Source: Saccharothrix luteola (GTDB taxonomy: Bacteria; Actinomycetota; Actinomycetes; Mycobacteriales; Pseudonocardiaceae). Taken from it: a DNA stretch of 56,276 nt. The notes under the pieces are model-generated. The model saw only the letters and a program-made list of their open reading frames with translations, was not told the origin of the DNA and ran no database searches. Where the stretch lies: assembly GCF_020859565.1 (NCBI RefSeq), contig NZ_JAJHUO010000023.1, forward strand, positions 132,600 through 188,875, written 5' to 3'. The position numbers and the translations under genes are program-made. Below are positions 17,333-25,395 of this stretch, piece after piece. Position 1 is the stretch's first letter. Each line of letters starts with the position of its first letter.

Positions 17333-18283
17333 ATGCTGCGCACCGTTGCGGCCGTCCTGATCGACGGCGTCACCCCGTTCGAGTTCGGCGTGCTCTGCGA
17401 GGTCTTCGGGGTGGACCGCACCGACGACGGCGTCCCGCCGATCGACTTCCGGGTCTGCGGCGAACGCCCCGGCGAGCCGATCCGCACGGAGGTCGTCGGC
17501 GCGTCCCTGATCGCCGACCACGGCCTCGACGCGCTGGCCGACGCCGACCTGGTCGCCGTGGCCGCCGCGAAGGTCCGCGACGAGTACCCGCCGCACCTCC
17601 TCGAAGCCATCCGCGACGCCCACCGGCGCGGCGCCACGCTGCTGTCGGTGTGCAGCGGCGCGTTCGTCCTCGGCGCGGCGGGACTGCTGGACGGCCGCCG
17701 CTGCACCACCCACTGGCGCCACGCCGCCGCGCTGGCCGAGCGCTTCCCCCGCGCCGAGGTCGACCCGGACGTGCTGTTCGTGGACGACGGCGACATCGTC
17801 TCCAGCGCGGGCACGGCCGCGGGCATCGACGCGAGCCTGCACGTGGTCCGCCGCGAGTTCGGCGCAGCCGCCACGGCGGTCATCGCGCGCCGCATGGTCG
17901 TCGCGCCGCAGCGAGACGGCGGTCAGCGCCAGTTCGTCGAACTGCCGACGCCGCACCAGGCCGACAGCCTCCAGCCGCTCCTCGCCTGGCTCCAGGACCA
18001 GCTCGACCAGGAGCACACCGTCACGAGCCTGGCCGAACGGGCGAACATGTCCGAACGCACCTTCGCCCGCCGCTTCGCCGCCGAGACCGGCACGACACCG
18101 CACCGCTGGCTCACCACGCAGCGCGTGCTGCGCGCCCGCCAACTGCTGGAGGAGACGCGACTGACCGTGGAGGACGTGGCCCACCGCTCGGGCTTCGGCA
18201 CGGCCGCGCTGCTGCGCCACCACTTCACGTCCGTGGTGGGAGTCGCGCCGAAGGATTACCGCCGGTCGTTCTCGCACCGCTGA
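17333..18283 (+). CDS. GlxA-type transcriptional regulator (DJ-1/PfpI + AraC HTH)
   Basis: 316 residues. The N-terminal half is a DJ-1/PfpI-like (class I glutamine amidotransferase fold) ligand domain with the nucleophile-elbow Cys in SVCSGAFVLGAAG near residue 105; the C-terminal half has two AraC helix-turn-helix units (NMSERTFARRFAAETGTTPHR and VAHRSGFGTAALLRHHF near residues 236 and 286). Members regulate amino acid, arginine or quaternary amine metabolism; ligand here unknown. ATG at 17333 was chosen over 17300 because the family starts with MLRTVAAVLIDG. Confidence 0.88.
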   Translation: MLRTVAAVLIDGVTPFEFGVLCEVFGVDRTDDGVPPIDFRVCGERPGEPIRTEVVGASLIADHGLDALADADLVAVAAAKVRDEYPPHLLEAIRDAHRRGATLLSVCSGAFVLGAAGLLDGRRCTTHWRHAAALAERFPRAEVDPDVLFVDDGDIVSSAGTAAGIDASLHVVRREFGAAATAVIARRMVVAPQRDGGQRQFVELPTPHQADSLQPLLAWLQDQLDQEHTVTSLAERANMSERTFARRFAAETGTTPHRWLTTQRVLRARQLLEETRLTVEDVAHRSGFGTAALLRHHFTSVVGVAPKDYRRSFSHR

Positions 18284-18313
18284 CGGCCATCTGCGTGACC
18301 GAACCCCACGTAT

Positions 18314-18339
18314 TGTCACCACTCGCGAGGGTGGTGACA
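18314..18339. promoter_or_regulatory. Perfect 9-base inverted repeat before unknown gene
   Basis: TGTCACCAC-N8-GTGGTGACA ends 10 bases before the GTG of the 18350 gene and starts 30 bases after the GlxA-type stop. It could be an operator for the following gene or a terminator of the preceding one; there is no T-run, which favours an operator. Confidence 0.5.
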
Positions 18340-18349
18340 GAATGACCAG

Positions 18350-18886
18350 GTGACCCCCGACACACCCGGCGACACGGCGAGCACCACGTTCTCGGACCCG
18401 GTCACCCCGGCCCAGTTGCGGGGCATCACCGAGGACCTGCGGACCGACGCGCTCGGCGCGCCGGAAGCGCTGGAGCGGGTGTGGTCCGGTGTGTGCCTGG
18501 CCCGGCTGCTCGGCCTGCGGCTCGCCCTGGCCGATGCCACGTGGCAGCAGCGGCAGATCAACGCGGAGTCGGTGGAGCACCAGCTCGCCCGCGACCTCGG
18601 CACCTCGGCGACGTTCACCGACACCACCCTCTCGCTGCCCGACACCGCGACGCCCCGGCCGCTCGCGCCGGACGAGGTCGACGAGGCGGTGGCCGCGCTG
18701 GTGGAGTTCAGCGGCACGGCCCGGCAGCGGATGCTGGCCGTCGCGCCGAGGGCGCCCCAGTGGCACGACGAACGCGTGCTGCGGCACGACTCGCTGGTGA
18801 TCGCCCAGCTGGCCGCGGCCTGGATGGGCCAGCGCGGCAGCTACCGCGCGGAGTCGCGCCAGGGCGGCGGGACGAGCTCGCGGTAA
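18350..18886 (+). CDS. Conserved-looking protein of unknown function
   Basis: 178 residues, not recognised. Predicted mostly helical, acidic, with AQLRGITEDLRTDALGAPEALERVW near residue 21, a hydrophobic helix VCLARLLGLRLALADATW near 48, a less structured middle, and EVDEAVAALVEF then HDSLVIAQLAAAWMGQRGSY near the end. No signal peptide or membrane segment. GTG start with a poor ribosome site; the gene lies just behind a palindrome, so it may be tightly regulated. Confidence 0.55.
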   Translation: MTPDTPGDTASTTFSDPVTPAQLRGITEDLRTDALGAPEALERVWSGVCLARLLGLRLALADATWQQRQINAESVEHQLARDLGTSATFTDTTLSLPDTATPRPLAPDEVDEAVAALVEFSGTARQRMLAVAPRAPQWHDERVLRHDSLVIAQLAAAWMGQRGSYRAESRQGGGTSSR

Positions 18887-18981
18887 TTCGGTTGCGGCCG
18901 TGCCGCGGGGCCGGGCACCCTGTGCCCGTACGCGCAGAGCGCCGGTGGTGGCAGACCACGGCGGAGTCGAGGAGGTGCCAG

Positions 18982-19038
18982 ATGGCGACAGCTGTCCGGG
19001 ACGTGGCACCGACCCGTCCGCTCGCCCCGCTCGCCTGA
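18982..19038 (+). CDS. Candidate 18-residue leader peptide or small ORF
   Basis: ATG with a near-ideal AGGAGGT five bases upstream, coding 18 residues (MATAVRDVAPTRPLAPLA) and a stop, 72 bases before the RIO kinase start. The strong ribosome site on so short a frame, in a gap of 224 bases with no other gene, suggests a leader peptide or small protein. No Cys, Trp or codon run that would mark a known attenuator is present. Low confidence without conservation data. Confidence 0.35.
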   Translation: MATAVRDVAPTRPLAPLA

Positions 19039-19110
19039 CGCGAACCCGCGCGAAAGACCACACCGCGCCGGGTGGGGGCGTTCACTCCCACTTCACCTGG
19101 AGCACATCCA

Positions 19111-20088
19111 GTGCGCGAGCACGATCAGTACACCGAGTTCGAATCCGAGTTCGACCACGCCGACGACCTCAAGTGGCGTGCCAAGAAAGCGAAGAAGGCC
19201 ACCTCGCGCCGTGAGGGCGAGGTCGAGCCGGGCCGTCGCGGCCGGCTCACCGAGGAGGCCAAGGACCGCCTCGCCCAGATGCGGGAGGACGCCGTCGCGG
19301 CGGACACCCCGGCCGACGGCGACCGCTGGTCCACCTGGGGCGACGCCGACCAGGGCCCGAAGCCGCACCCGGAGTGGCTGGTCACCGACCTGTCCGCGGT
19401 GGACCGCGAGCTGGGGATCGTGAAGACCGGCAAGGAGGCGGACGTCTTCCTGCTGGAACGCGCGATGCCCGGCACCGACCGGTCGTGCCTGCTGGCCGCG
19501 AAGCGGTACCGCAGCAACGACCACCGGCTGTTCCACCGGGACGCGGGCTACCTCGAAGGCAGGCGCATGCGCCGGTCGCGCGAGATGCGCGCGATGGCGA
19601 ACCGCAGCGCGTTCGGCCGCAACCTCATCGCCGAGCGGTGGGCGGTGGCCGAGTTCGCCGCGCTGACCACCCTCTGGCAGTTGGGCGCGCCGGTGCCCTA
19701 CCCGGTGCAGCGCGACGGCACCGAACTGCTGCTGGAGTTCGTCGGCTCGGACGGCGCGGCGGCGCCGAGGTTGGCGCAGCTGCGGCCGGAGCCGGACGAG
19801 TTGCTCGACCTGTGGCGGCAGCTGGTGGACGCGCTGGGCGTGATGGCGTCCGCCGGGCTCGGGCACGGCGACCTGTCCGCGTTCAACCTGATGGTGCACG
19901 ACGGGCGGCTGATCGTGATCGACCTGCCGCAGGTGGTGGACCTGGTGGCGAACCCGCGCGGGCCCGAGTTCCTGGAACGGGACGTGCGCAACGTGGCCGG
20001 CTGGTTCACCTCGCACGGCCTGTCGCCGGAGCTGGCCGAGCCGCGCGGCGTCACCGAGATGCTGCTGGACCTGGCCGGGCTGCGGTGA
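19111..20088 (+). CDS. RIO-type serine protein kinase
   Basis: 325 residues. After a basic, charged N-terminal region (about 1-85), the RIO kinase fold starts: GIVKTGKEADVFLLE (nucleotide loop) near residue 105, the ATP Lys in LLAAKRYRSND, the catalytic loop HGDLSAFNLMV near residue 252 and the metal-binding IDLPQ near 270. RIO kinases act in ribosome maturation in archaea and eukaryotes; the bacterial role is unclear. The GTG at 19111 has TGGAG upstream. Its end overlaps the convergent TetR gene by 38 bases. Confidence 0.88.
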   Translation: MREHDQYTEFESEFDHADDLKWRAKKAKKATSRREGEVEPGRRGRLTEEAKDRLAQMREDAVAADTPADGDRWSTWGDADQGPKPHPEWLVTDLSAVDRELGIVKTGKEADVFLLERAMPGTDRSCLLAAKRYRSNDHRLFHRDAGYLEGRRMRRSREMRAMANRSAFGRNLIAERWAVAEFAALTTLWQLGAPVPYPVQRDGTELLLEFVGSDGAAAPRLAQLRPEPDELLDLWRQLVDALGVMASAGLGHGDLSAFNLMVHDGRLIVIDLPQVVDLVANPRGPEFLERDVRNVAGWFTSHGLSPELAEPRGVTEMLLDLAGLR

Positions 20089-20608
20089 ACAGGGGCCAGA
20101 CGAGGTCGAAGACCACGTCCGGCGAACGGCGCCCGTCCGTCGCCAGCCAGTGGTAGACGAGCGGGCCGAACAGCAGGTCGCGCACGAGCTCCGGGTCGAC
20201 ACCGGCCCGGAGCTCGCCGCGCGCCACCCCGCGCCGCACGACCTCGTCGACCAGCGCGTGCCGGTCGGCCAGGAAGCCGTCGACCAGGCCGGGCACGCGC
20301 CGGGCCTCGGCGTGCGCCGCGAGCACCACCCACGACAGGCCGTCGACCAGCGCGGTCGCCAGCCGGAGCAGGTCCTCGCGCGCGCTGCCGGTGTCCGGGT
20401 CGGCCATCGGCACGACGTCGGCCAGCAGGACGTGCGCGACGAGGTGCAGCTTGGTCGGCCACCTCCGGTACAGGGCCGGTCGGCTCACCCCGGCCCGGGC
20501 GGCGACGGCGTCGAGCGTCAACGCCTCGAAGCCGACCTCCTGGAGCAGGTCGAGGGTGGCTCGGGTGAGCGCGCGGTCGATCTCGGCGTTGCGGGGGCGT
20601 CCTGCCAT
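20051..20608 (-). CDS. TetR family regulator
   Basis: 185 residues: N-terminal helix-turn-helix (LDAVAARAGVSRPALYRRWPTKLHL, residues about 32-57) and a TetR C-terminal ligand domain of the TetR_C_16/AefR-like kind. Divergent from the HXXEE membrane protein, with a palindrome placed between the two starts, so it very likely represses both. Ligand unknown. Confidence 0.88.
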   Translation of the reverse strand: MAGRPRNAEIDRALTRATLDLLQEVGFEALTLDAVAARAGVSRPALYRRWPTKLHLVAHVLLADVVPMADPDTGSAREDLLRLATALVDGLSWVVLAAHAEARRVPGLVDGFLADRHALVDEVVRRGVARGELRAGVDPELVRDLLFGPLVYHWLATDGRRSPDVVFDLVWPLFTAARPGPAASR

Positions 20609-20609
20609 G

Positions 20610-20626
20610 CGTTACATCATGTAACG
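20610..20626. promoter_or_regulatory. TetR operator palindrome
   Basis: CGTTACA-TCA-TGTAACG, perfect over 17 bases, lies one base from the TetR start codon and eight bases before the HXXEE gene start. Its size and location are typical for a TetR site; it would block both genes. Confidence 0.7.
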
Positions 20627-20634
20627 TAATTGCC

Positions 20635-21144
20635 GTGGTCGGCAAGAGCGGTGCGGTCGGCAAGAGGGTCACCCGGGGGTTGCTCGCCGCGTGGGTCGTG
20701 CACGACCTCGAAGAGTTGGCGACCACGGCCCGCTGGACGCGCGGGCGCGAACACGTGCCTACGACCACGACGGCGGAGGCGGCGATCGCCATCGGCGTGG
20801 TCGGGGTCGTGATCGCCGCGGCGGCGGCCGACGGTGCCCGCACCTTCGGGAGGTCGAAGTTCTTCCAGTCGGCGCTCACCGGTTTCGGGCTGCACGCCGT
20901 CGTGCACGTGGCGAGCAGCGCGGTGTGGCGCGGTTACACGCCCGGGGTGCTCACCGCGCCGACCGTCGTTGCTCCGTTCAGCTGGTGGGCGCTGCGTCGG
21001 CTCCGGCGCGCGGGTATCGAGGTGAACCCGTCGCCACGTGGCCTTTTGTGGTTCCCGGTGATCGTCGGCGGAGCCCACCTGATCGCCCGGCTCGCCACCC
21101 GTGTGCGCGAGAACACCGCCGGGGTGACGAACTCCGCCGCGTGA
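20635..21144 (+). CDS. HXXEE domain membrane protein
   Basis: 169 residues. VVHDLEELATTARW near residue 21 carries the His-x-x-Glu-Glu motif that names this family, followed by TAEAAIAIGVVGVVIAAAAA, LTGFGLHAVVHVASS and LLWFPVIVGGAHLIARL as membrane helices, the second with a paired His. Family function is unknown; the motif residues could bind metal in the membrane. The GTG lies only eight bases from the operator and has no ribosome site, so the mRNA may be leaderless. Confidence 0.75.
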   Translation: MVGKSGAVGKRVTRGLLAAWVVHDLEELATTARWTRGREHVPTTTTAEAAIAIGVVGVVIAAAAADGARTFGRSKFFQSALTGFGLHAVVHVASSAVWRGYTPGVLTAPTVVAPFSWWALRRLRRAGIEVNPSPRGLLWFPVIVGGAHLIARLATRVRENTAGVTNSAA

Positions 21145-21321
21145 TCGGCTAGACTGAGTGGTGCACCGCCCGGTGGCGCCACTGAGCGCCCCAGGCCGCC
21201 AGAGTGGCCGGTGGTGCTTCCCAACCACTATCGGCGCGATCCGCGCGCCGGGCCCGTCCCCGCGATCGCGCCTGCTCAAGCAGAGCAATCCTCGAGACGT
21301 GCCGTGTCCCGGAGGTTTGTT

Positions 21322-22809
21322 TTGCCGACAATGTCCCAAGGCCGTTCCGAGCGCCCGCAGTTCCGCAAGCCCCGCAGTAACAGGCGCCCAGGCCAGGGCA
21401 ACCGTCGTCCCGCTCCCGCCGCGGAGCTGGCGACCACCATTCCCGACCACGTCGAGAGCACCATGCCCGAGGGCCCGCTGCCCTCGTTCGCGGAGTTGGG
21501 CCTGTCCGACGAGCTGCTGCGCGCGCTCGAGCAGGCGGGCATCACCGAGCCGTTCCCGATCCAGGCCGCCACGCTGCCGGACGCCATGGCGGGTCGTGAC
21601 CTCCTCGGTCGCGGCCAGACCGGCTCCGGCAAGACGCTGGCGTTCGGCCTCGCCCTGCTGTCCCGCCTGACCGGCGGCCGGGCCAAGCCGCTCAAGCCGC
21701 GCGCGCTCGTGCTCGTGCCCACCCGTGAGCTGGCGATGCAGGTCGAGGAAGCCCTCAACCCGTTCGCCCGTTCGCTGGGCCTGTGGTGCCGCACGGTCGT
21801 CGGCGGCACGTCGTTCCCGCGTCAGGTCGACGCGCTGCGCCGTGGCGTCGACCTGCTGATCGCCACCCCCGGCCGGTTGTCCGACCACGTGCGGCAGGGC
21901 ACGGCGGACCTGTCCGAGGTCATGTTCACCGCGTTGGACGAGGCCGACCAGATGGCGGACATGGGCTTCATGCCGCAGGTCCGGGCGATCCTCGACCTGA
22001 CCCCGCAGGACGGCCAGCGGCTGCTGTTCTCCGCGACGCTCGACGGCGACGTGGACAAGCTGGTCCGCCAGTACCTGCACGACCCCGTGGTCCACTCGGT
22101 CTCGCCGCCCACCGGCAGCGTCACCACGATGGACCACCACCTGCTGTTCGTGTCCGCCGAGGACAAGCAGAACGTGGTCACCGAAGTCGCCGCGCGCGAG
22201 GGCCGCACGATCATGTTCGTGCGCACCAAGCACCACGTCGACCGGTTGGCCAAGAAGCTGCGGTCCATGGGCGTGCACGCCGGCGCGTTGCACGGCGGCA
22301 AGGCGCAGAGCGCGCGCACGCGCGTCCTCACCCAGTTCCGCGAGGGCAGCATGCCGGTGCTGATCGCCACCGACGTGGCGGCGCGCGGCATCCACGTGGA
22401 CGACGTGAGCCTCGTGGTCCACGTCGACCCGCCGGCCGACCCGAAGGACTACCTGCACCGCGCCGGTCGCACGGCGCGCGCGGGCCAGTCCGGCACGGTC
22501 GTCACCCTGGTCACGCACGACCAGCGGCGCACCGTGCAGGGCCTGACCGCGCGGGCGGGCGTCCGCCCGACCTCGACCAAGGTCCGTCCCGGTGACGAGG
22601 AGCTGGTCCGCATCACGGGCGCCCGCGTGCCGAGCGGCATCCCCGTGGTCGAGCCCGAGGTCCCGGTCCGCGCCCGTCGCGGTGGCGGTGGCGGCGGTGG
22701 ACCTCGGCGCAGCGGCGGCGGTGGCGGCTTCGGCGGCTTCCGCGGCGGCCGTTCCGAGCGCGAGCGCGGCGGCAGCTCGGGTCGCCCGCGCCGGGTGGCC
22801 CAGCACTAG
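21322..22809 (+). CDS. DEAD-box RNA helicase
   Basis: ATP-dependent RNA helicase of 495 residues. Q motif FPIQAAT, Walker A GQTGSGKT near residue 98, PTRELA, ATPGRL, DEAD (ALDEADQMADMGF), SAT, then the C-terminal RecA domain with MFVRTK, TDVAARGI and HRAGRTARAG. The N-terminus is basic, and the C-terminal tail is an RGG-type Gly/Arg segment, likely RNA-binding. Start: GGAGG at 21311-21315 is six bases from TTG 21322 but 15 from ATG 21331, so the TTG is preferred; the ATG would remove three residues. A leader of about 170 bases precedes it, as seen for cold-induced helicases. Confidence 0.93.
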   Translation: MPTMSQGRSERPQFRKPRSNRRPGQGNRRPAPAAELATTIPDHVESTMPEGPLPSFAELGLSDELLRALEQAGITEPFPIQAATLPDAMAGRDLLGRGQTGSGKTLAFGLALLSRLTGGRAKPLKPRALVLVPTRELAMQVEEALNPFARSLGLWCRTVVGGTSFPRQVDALRRGVDLLIATPGRLSDHVRQGTADLSEVMFTALDEADQMADMGFMPQVRAILDLTPQDGQRLLFSATLDGDVDKLVRQYLHDPVVHSVSPPTGSVTTMDHHLLFVSAEDKQNVVTEVAAREGRTIMFVRTKHHVDRLAKKLRSMGVHAGALHGGKAQSARTRVLTQFREGSMPVLIATDVAARGIHVDDVSLVVHVDPPADPKDYLHRAGRTARAGQSGTVVTLVTHDQRRTVQGLTARAGVRPTSTKVRPGDEELVRITGARVPSGIPVVEPEVPVRARRGGGGGGGPRRSGGGGGFGGFRGGRSERERGGSSGRPRRVAQH

Positions 22810-22821
22810 TCCGGCGATCTT

Positions 22822-22862
22822 CGACAACGGCACCTCGTCCACCGGGCGGGGTGCCGTTGTCG
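22822..22862. terminator. Hairpin between convergent genes
   Basis: CGACAACGGCACC (22822-22834) pairs perfectly with GGTGCCGTTGTCG (22850-22862) around a 15-base loop. It fills the 61-base gap between the helicase and the iron-sulfur reductase stops and probably ends transcription from both sides. Confidence 0.8.
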
Positions 22863-22870
22863 TGCGCGGG

Positions 22871-23878
22871 TCACAGGCCGTTCGACACCTCGCGGACGGT
22901 CTTGTGGGGGAAGCGCTTGCGGACGTGGGCCCCGGCCGGAGAGCCCGGCACCACGTAGACCGGCTCTTCCTTGTCCTGCAGGGGTTTCACCACCGAGGTG
23001 AGGAAGGCCCTGCGGTCGTCCAGGAACGGACCGATGACGTCCTCCCCCGCCGGGCACGCGGCCATGCAGTACGCCGCCTTGTAGTTCGGGCGGAACGCCA
23101 GGCTCTGCCACATCGACGCCGATTCCGCCGGCGTCACGCGGCGGCGGTAGTCGTCGCGGTCCGCGCTGTCGGCGACGTTCTCCACCCAGTCGGTGAAGCC
23201 GCTCATGAACTCCCGGTAGTTGTGGGTGTAGCAGTCCCGGAAGTTGAACGCGCCGTCCTTCGAGATCGCGCCGACCGGGCACGCCGCCACGCACAGCTTG
23301 CACTCCAGGCACGGGTTGAAGTCGGTCGGTCGCGAGTGCTCGTCCACGTCGAAGTCGGCCACGACCGTGCCGAGCAGGATGAAGTTGCCGAACCTCGGGT
23401 GGATCACGTTGCGGTGGATGCCGATGCGGCCGAGGCCCGCCGCCTGCGCCACCAGCTTGTGCGAGACGACCCACCCGCGCCCCGGGAAGTCGTCCATCTC
23501 CTGCGGGAACGCGGCGGCAGGGTGGACCGCGCGGTGCCCGGCCTGCTGGAGGGCCCTGGTCAGCCGGTGCCCCACCGCGTCCGCGTCGTCCAGGGCCTGG
23601 TGGAACTCGGTGTTGGCGATGCTGCGCAGCGGGCTGCGCACGTTGTCCCGGTTCATCCGCACGCAGAACGCGACATAGGTCCGGGCGCCCGGCAACGCCG
23701 TCCGCGCGTGCTCCCGGTCCACCTCGACGTCCGGCGAGTCCACGGACACGAAACCGACGTCGTCCGCCCCCGCCGCCGCGGCCATCTCCCGCAACCACGC
23801 CGTGCTCACGGTCGACGGTGGTCGTGGCGGCGGGTTGTCCCGGACCTGGCGCACGGTCGGGTGGTCTTCGAGTCGCAT
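22871..23878 (-). CDS. Iron-sulfur reductase, QueG/reductive-dehalogenase-like
   Basis: 335 residues. NPCLECKLCVAACPVGAI near residue 203 is a full ferredoxin-type CxxCxxCxxxCP set, and a second partial set is in YCMAACPAGEDV near residue 290, a two-cluster layout like epoxyqueuosine reductase and related cobalamin-dependent reductases. The N-terminal half (AWLREMAAAAGADDVGFV; GARTYVAFCVRMNRD) matches their nitroreductase-like domain; LGRIGIHRNVIHPRFGNFILLG is well conserved in them. Family members bind cobamide, and cobalamin genes are nearby, but cofactor use is inferred. ATG 23878 has GGAGGGA upstream. Likely controlled by the divergent HxlR gene. Confidence 0.8.
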   Translation of the reverse strand: MRLEDHPTVRQVRDNPPPRPPSTVSTAWLREMAAAAGADDVGFVSVDSPDVEVDREHARTALPGARTYVAFCVRMNRDNVRSPLRSIANTEFHQALDDADAVGHRLTRALQQAGHRAVHPAAAFPQEMDDFPGRGWVVSHKLVAQAAGLGRIGIHRNVIHPRFGNFILLGTVVADFDVDEHSRPTDFNPCLECKLCVAACPVGAISKDGAFNFRDCYTHNYREFMSGFTDWVENVADSADRDDYRRRVTPAESASMWQSLAFRPNYKAAYCMAACPAGEDVIGPFLDDRRAFLTSVVKPLQDKEEPVYVVPGSPAGAHVRKRFPHKTVREVSNGL

Positions 23879-23910
23879 GGCTGTCCCTCCAAGCTGAGTC
23901 TTGCAGCGCA

Positions 23911-23927
23911 ACTTAGCCTGGCTGAGT
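23911..23927. promoter_or_regulatory. Palindrome in HxlR/reductase divergent promoter
   Basis: ACTTAGCCTGGCTGAGT is symmetric at seven of eight pairs around a central T. A direct repeat of GCTGAGT lies at 23893. It is 33 bases upstream of the reductase start and 33 before the HxlR start, a good candidate HxlR binding site. Confidence 0.55.
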
Positions 23928-23960
23928 TTCGATCGGCAACCCTGCTGTAGGGTCGGGGGC

Positions 23961-24425
23961 ATGGGAGTCGTCATCGACAACGACCGGTGTTCGATCGCCC
24001 GGGCGCTGGTGCTGCTCGGTGAGCGGTGGTCGTTGCAGATCGTGCGGGACATCTCCAACGGCGTCCGGCGGTTCGAGGAGCTGCGCGACCACCTCGGCGT
24101 CGCCAGGAACGTGTTGAGCAACCGGCTGTCCTCGCTGGTGGAGGCCGGGTTGCTGGAACGCGTGCCGTACCAGGAGTTCGGCTCGCGGCAGCGGTTCGAG
24201 TACGCGTTGACGCCGTCGGGGCGGGAGCTGTGGCCGGTGCTGATGGCGTTGATGGCCTGGGGTGACCGGCACCTGGCCGACGGTCCGCCGCCGGTCGAGC
24301 CGGAGCACGTCGGGTGCGGCGGGAAGGTGTCGCTCGTGCCGGTGTGCGAGCACGGGCACGTGGTGGAGCCCGCGCGGGAGCTCGGCCTTCGGCTCGGGTC
24401 GGCCACGCCCTGGCCCGGGTCGTGA
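23961..24425 (+). CDS. HxlR family regulator
   Basis: 154 residues: winged helix-turn-helix with NDRCSIARALVLLGERWSLQIVRDI (residues 7-31), the FEELRDHLGVARNVLSNRLSSLVEAGLL recognition region and the YALTPSGREL wing. Cys10 is at the place where redox- or electrophile-sensing HxlR proteins (such as YodB or HypR) have their sensor Cys. The C-terminal extension has CGG and CEHGH, a possible zinc site. Divergent from the iron-sulfur reductase and likely its regulator. Its stop abuts the stop of the next gene (shared TGATCA). Confidence 0.88.
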   Translation: MGVVIDNDRCSIARALVLLGERWSLQIVRDISNGVRRFEELRDHLGVARNVLSNRLSSLVEAGLLERVPYQEFGSRQRFEYALTPSGRELWPVLMALMAWGDRHLADGPPPVEPEHVGCGGKVSLVPVCEHGHVVEPARELGLRLGSATPWPGS

Positions 24426-25307
24426 TCAGCTCATGAGCGCGTCGGCCCGAGCGGTGCGCATGTGCAGCACGTGCCGGCCCTCGCGGCGCGTGGTGACCAG
24501 GCGGGCGGCTCGCAGGACGCCGATGTGCTGCGACACCGCGCCCGCCGTGACGCCGAGTGCCGCCGCCAGGTCCGTCGTGCTCCTCGGCGCTTCCAGCAGC
24601 GTGAGGAGGTGGGCGCGGGTCCGGCCGATCAGGGCGGCCAGGTCGTGCGGCGCCTCCCGGTCCTCCCACAGCGTGCCGATGCCCCTGGCCGGGTAGCGCA
24701 GCACCCCTTGACCCACGGGGTCGATCGCGATCCACGCCTTGGGCCAGCAGAACACGCTCGGGCACAGGACCAGACCGCGCTCGGCCAGGTCGACGCGGTG
24801 CTCGGGCTTGCGGTGCAGGACCAGTTCGCCGTCGGCCCACGTCACCTCCGGGTGCAGGTCGTGGAACACCGCCTCCACGCCCTGGTCGGCCAGGGTCGCC
24901 GCACGTGCCGCGATGTCCGCTTCGAGGACGGCCGTGATGCGCTTCCAGTGCGGCGCGATGAGGAGGTCGTGGCAGCGCCGGATCACGTCGGCCTCCGGTC
25001 GGGGCACCTGGCGCAGTTCGGCGTCCAGGTCGGGCATCCGCACGTCCGGCACGGGCATCAGGTCGGCCGGTTTCGTCGGACCCTCCAGCCTGGCCAGCAA
25101 CGCGTCCAGGCCCGCGATCCCCTCGACCCGCTCCCGCGCCCACCGCACCCACGGCAGGTGCACGGCGTGCGCGCCCGGTGTCCGCAGGCCGTCGACCGCC
25201 ATCACGGTCTCGAACACCGGGGAGTAGGCGAACCTCACCCTGGCCAGCCCCACCCCGGCGAGCCGCACCCACACCGCCACGACGTCCCCGTTTCCACTCG
25301 CCGCCAT
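24426..25307 (-). CDS. ArsR-like winged-helix regulator with N-terminal DUF5937-type domain
   Basis: 293 residues. The C-terminal 80 or so residues are an ArsR-type helix-turn-helix (LIGRTRAHLLTLLEAPRSTTDLAAALGVTAGAVSQHIGVLRAARLV). The larger N-terminal domain (AYSPVFETVMAVDGL near residue 27, HWKRITAVLEADIAARAATLADQG near 120, GLVLCPSVFCWPKAWIAIDP near 184) is of the kind labelled DUF5937 in actinomycete regulators. The start is taken as ATG 25307; GTG codons a few residues downstream are possible. Divergent from the membrane protein at 25396. Confidence 0.8.
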   Translation of the reverse strand: MAASGNGDVVAVWVRLAGVGLARVRFAYSPVFETVMAVDGLRTPGAHAVHLPWVRWARERVEGIAGLDALLARLEGPTKPADLMPVPDVRMPDLDAELRQVPRPEADVIRRCHDLLIAPHWKRITAVLEADIAARAATLADQGVEAVFHDLHPEVTWADGELVLHRKPEHRVDLAERGLVLCPSVFCWPKAWIAIDPVGQGVLRYPARGIGTLWEDREAPHDLAALIGRTRAHLLTLLEAPRSTTDLAAALGVTAGAVSQHIGVLRAARLVTTRREGRHVLHMRTARADALMS

Positions 25308-25395
25308 TGTCCCACCGAGGGCATGGCCAGCCCTACCGCGCGGTGGCCGGCCCGCACCAGTGATCTTGGTGGGTCGACGGCCGAGGCTGGTCGGC

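Noticed and set aside
19132..19150. TTCGAATCC resembling a tRNA T-loop
   Set aside because: It lies in the RIO kinase coding sequence and no tRNA stems surround it.
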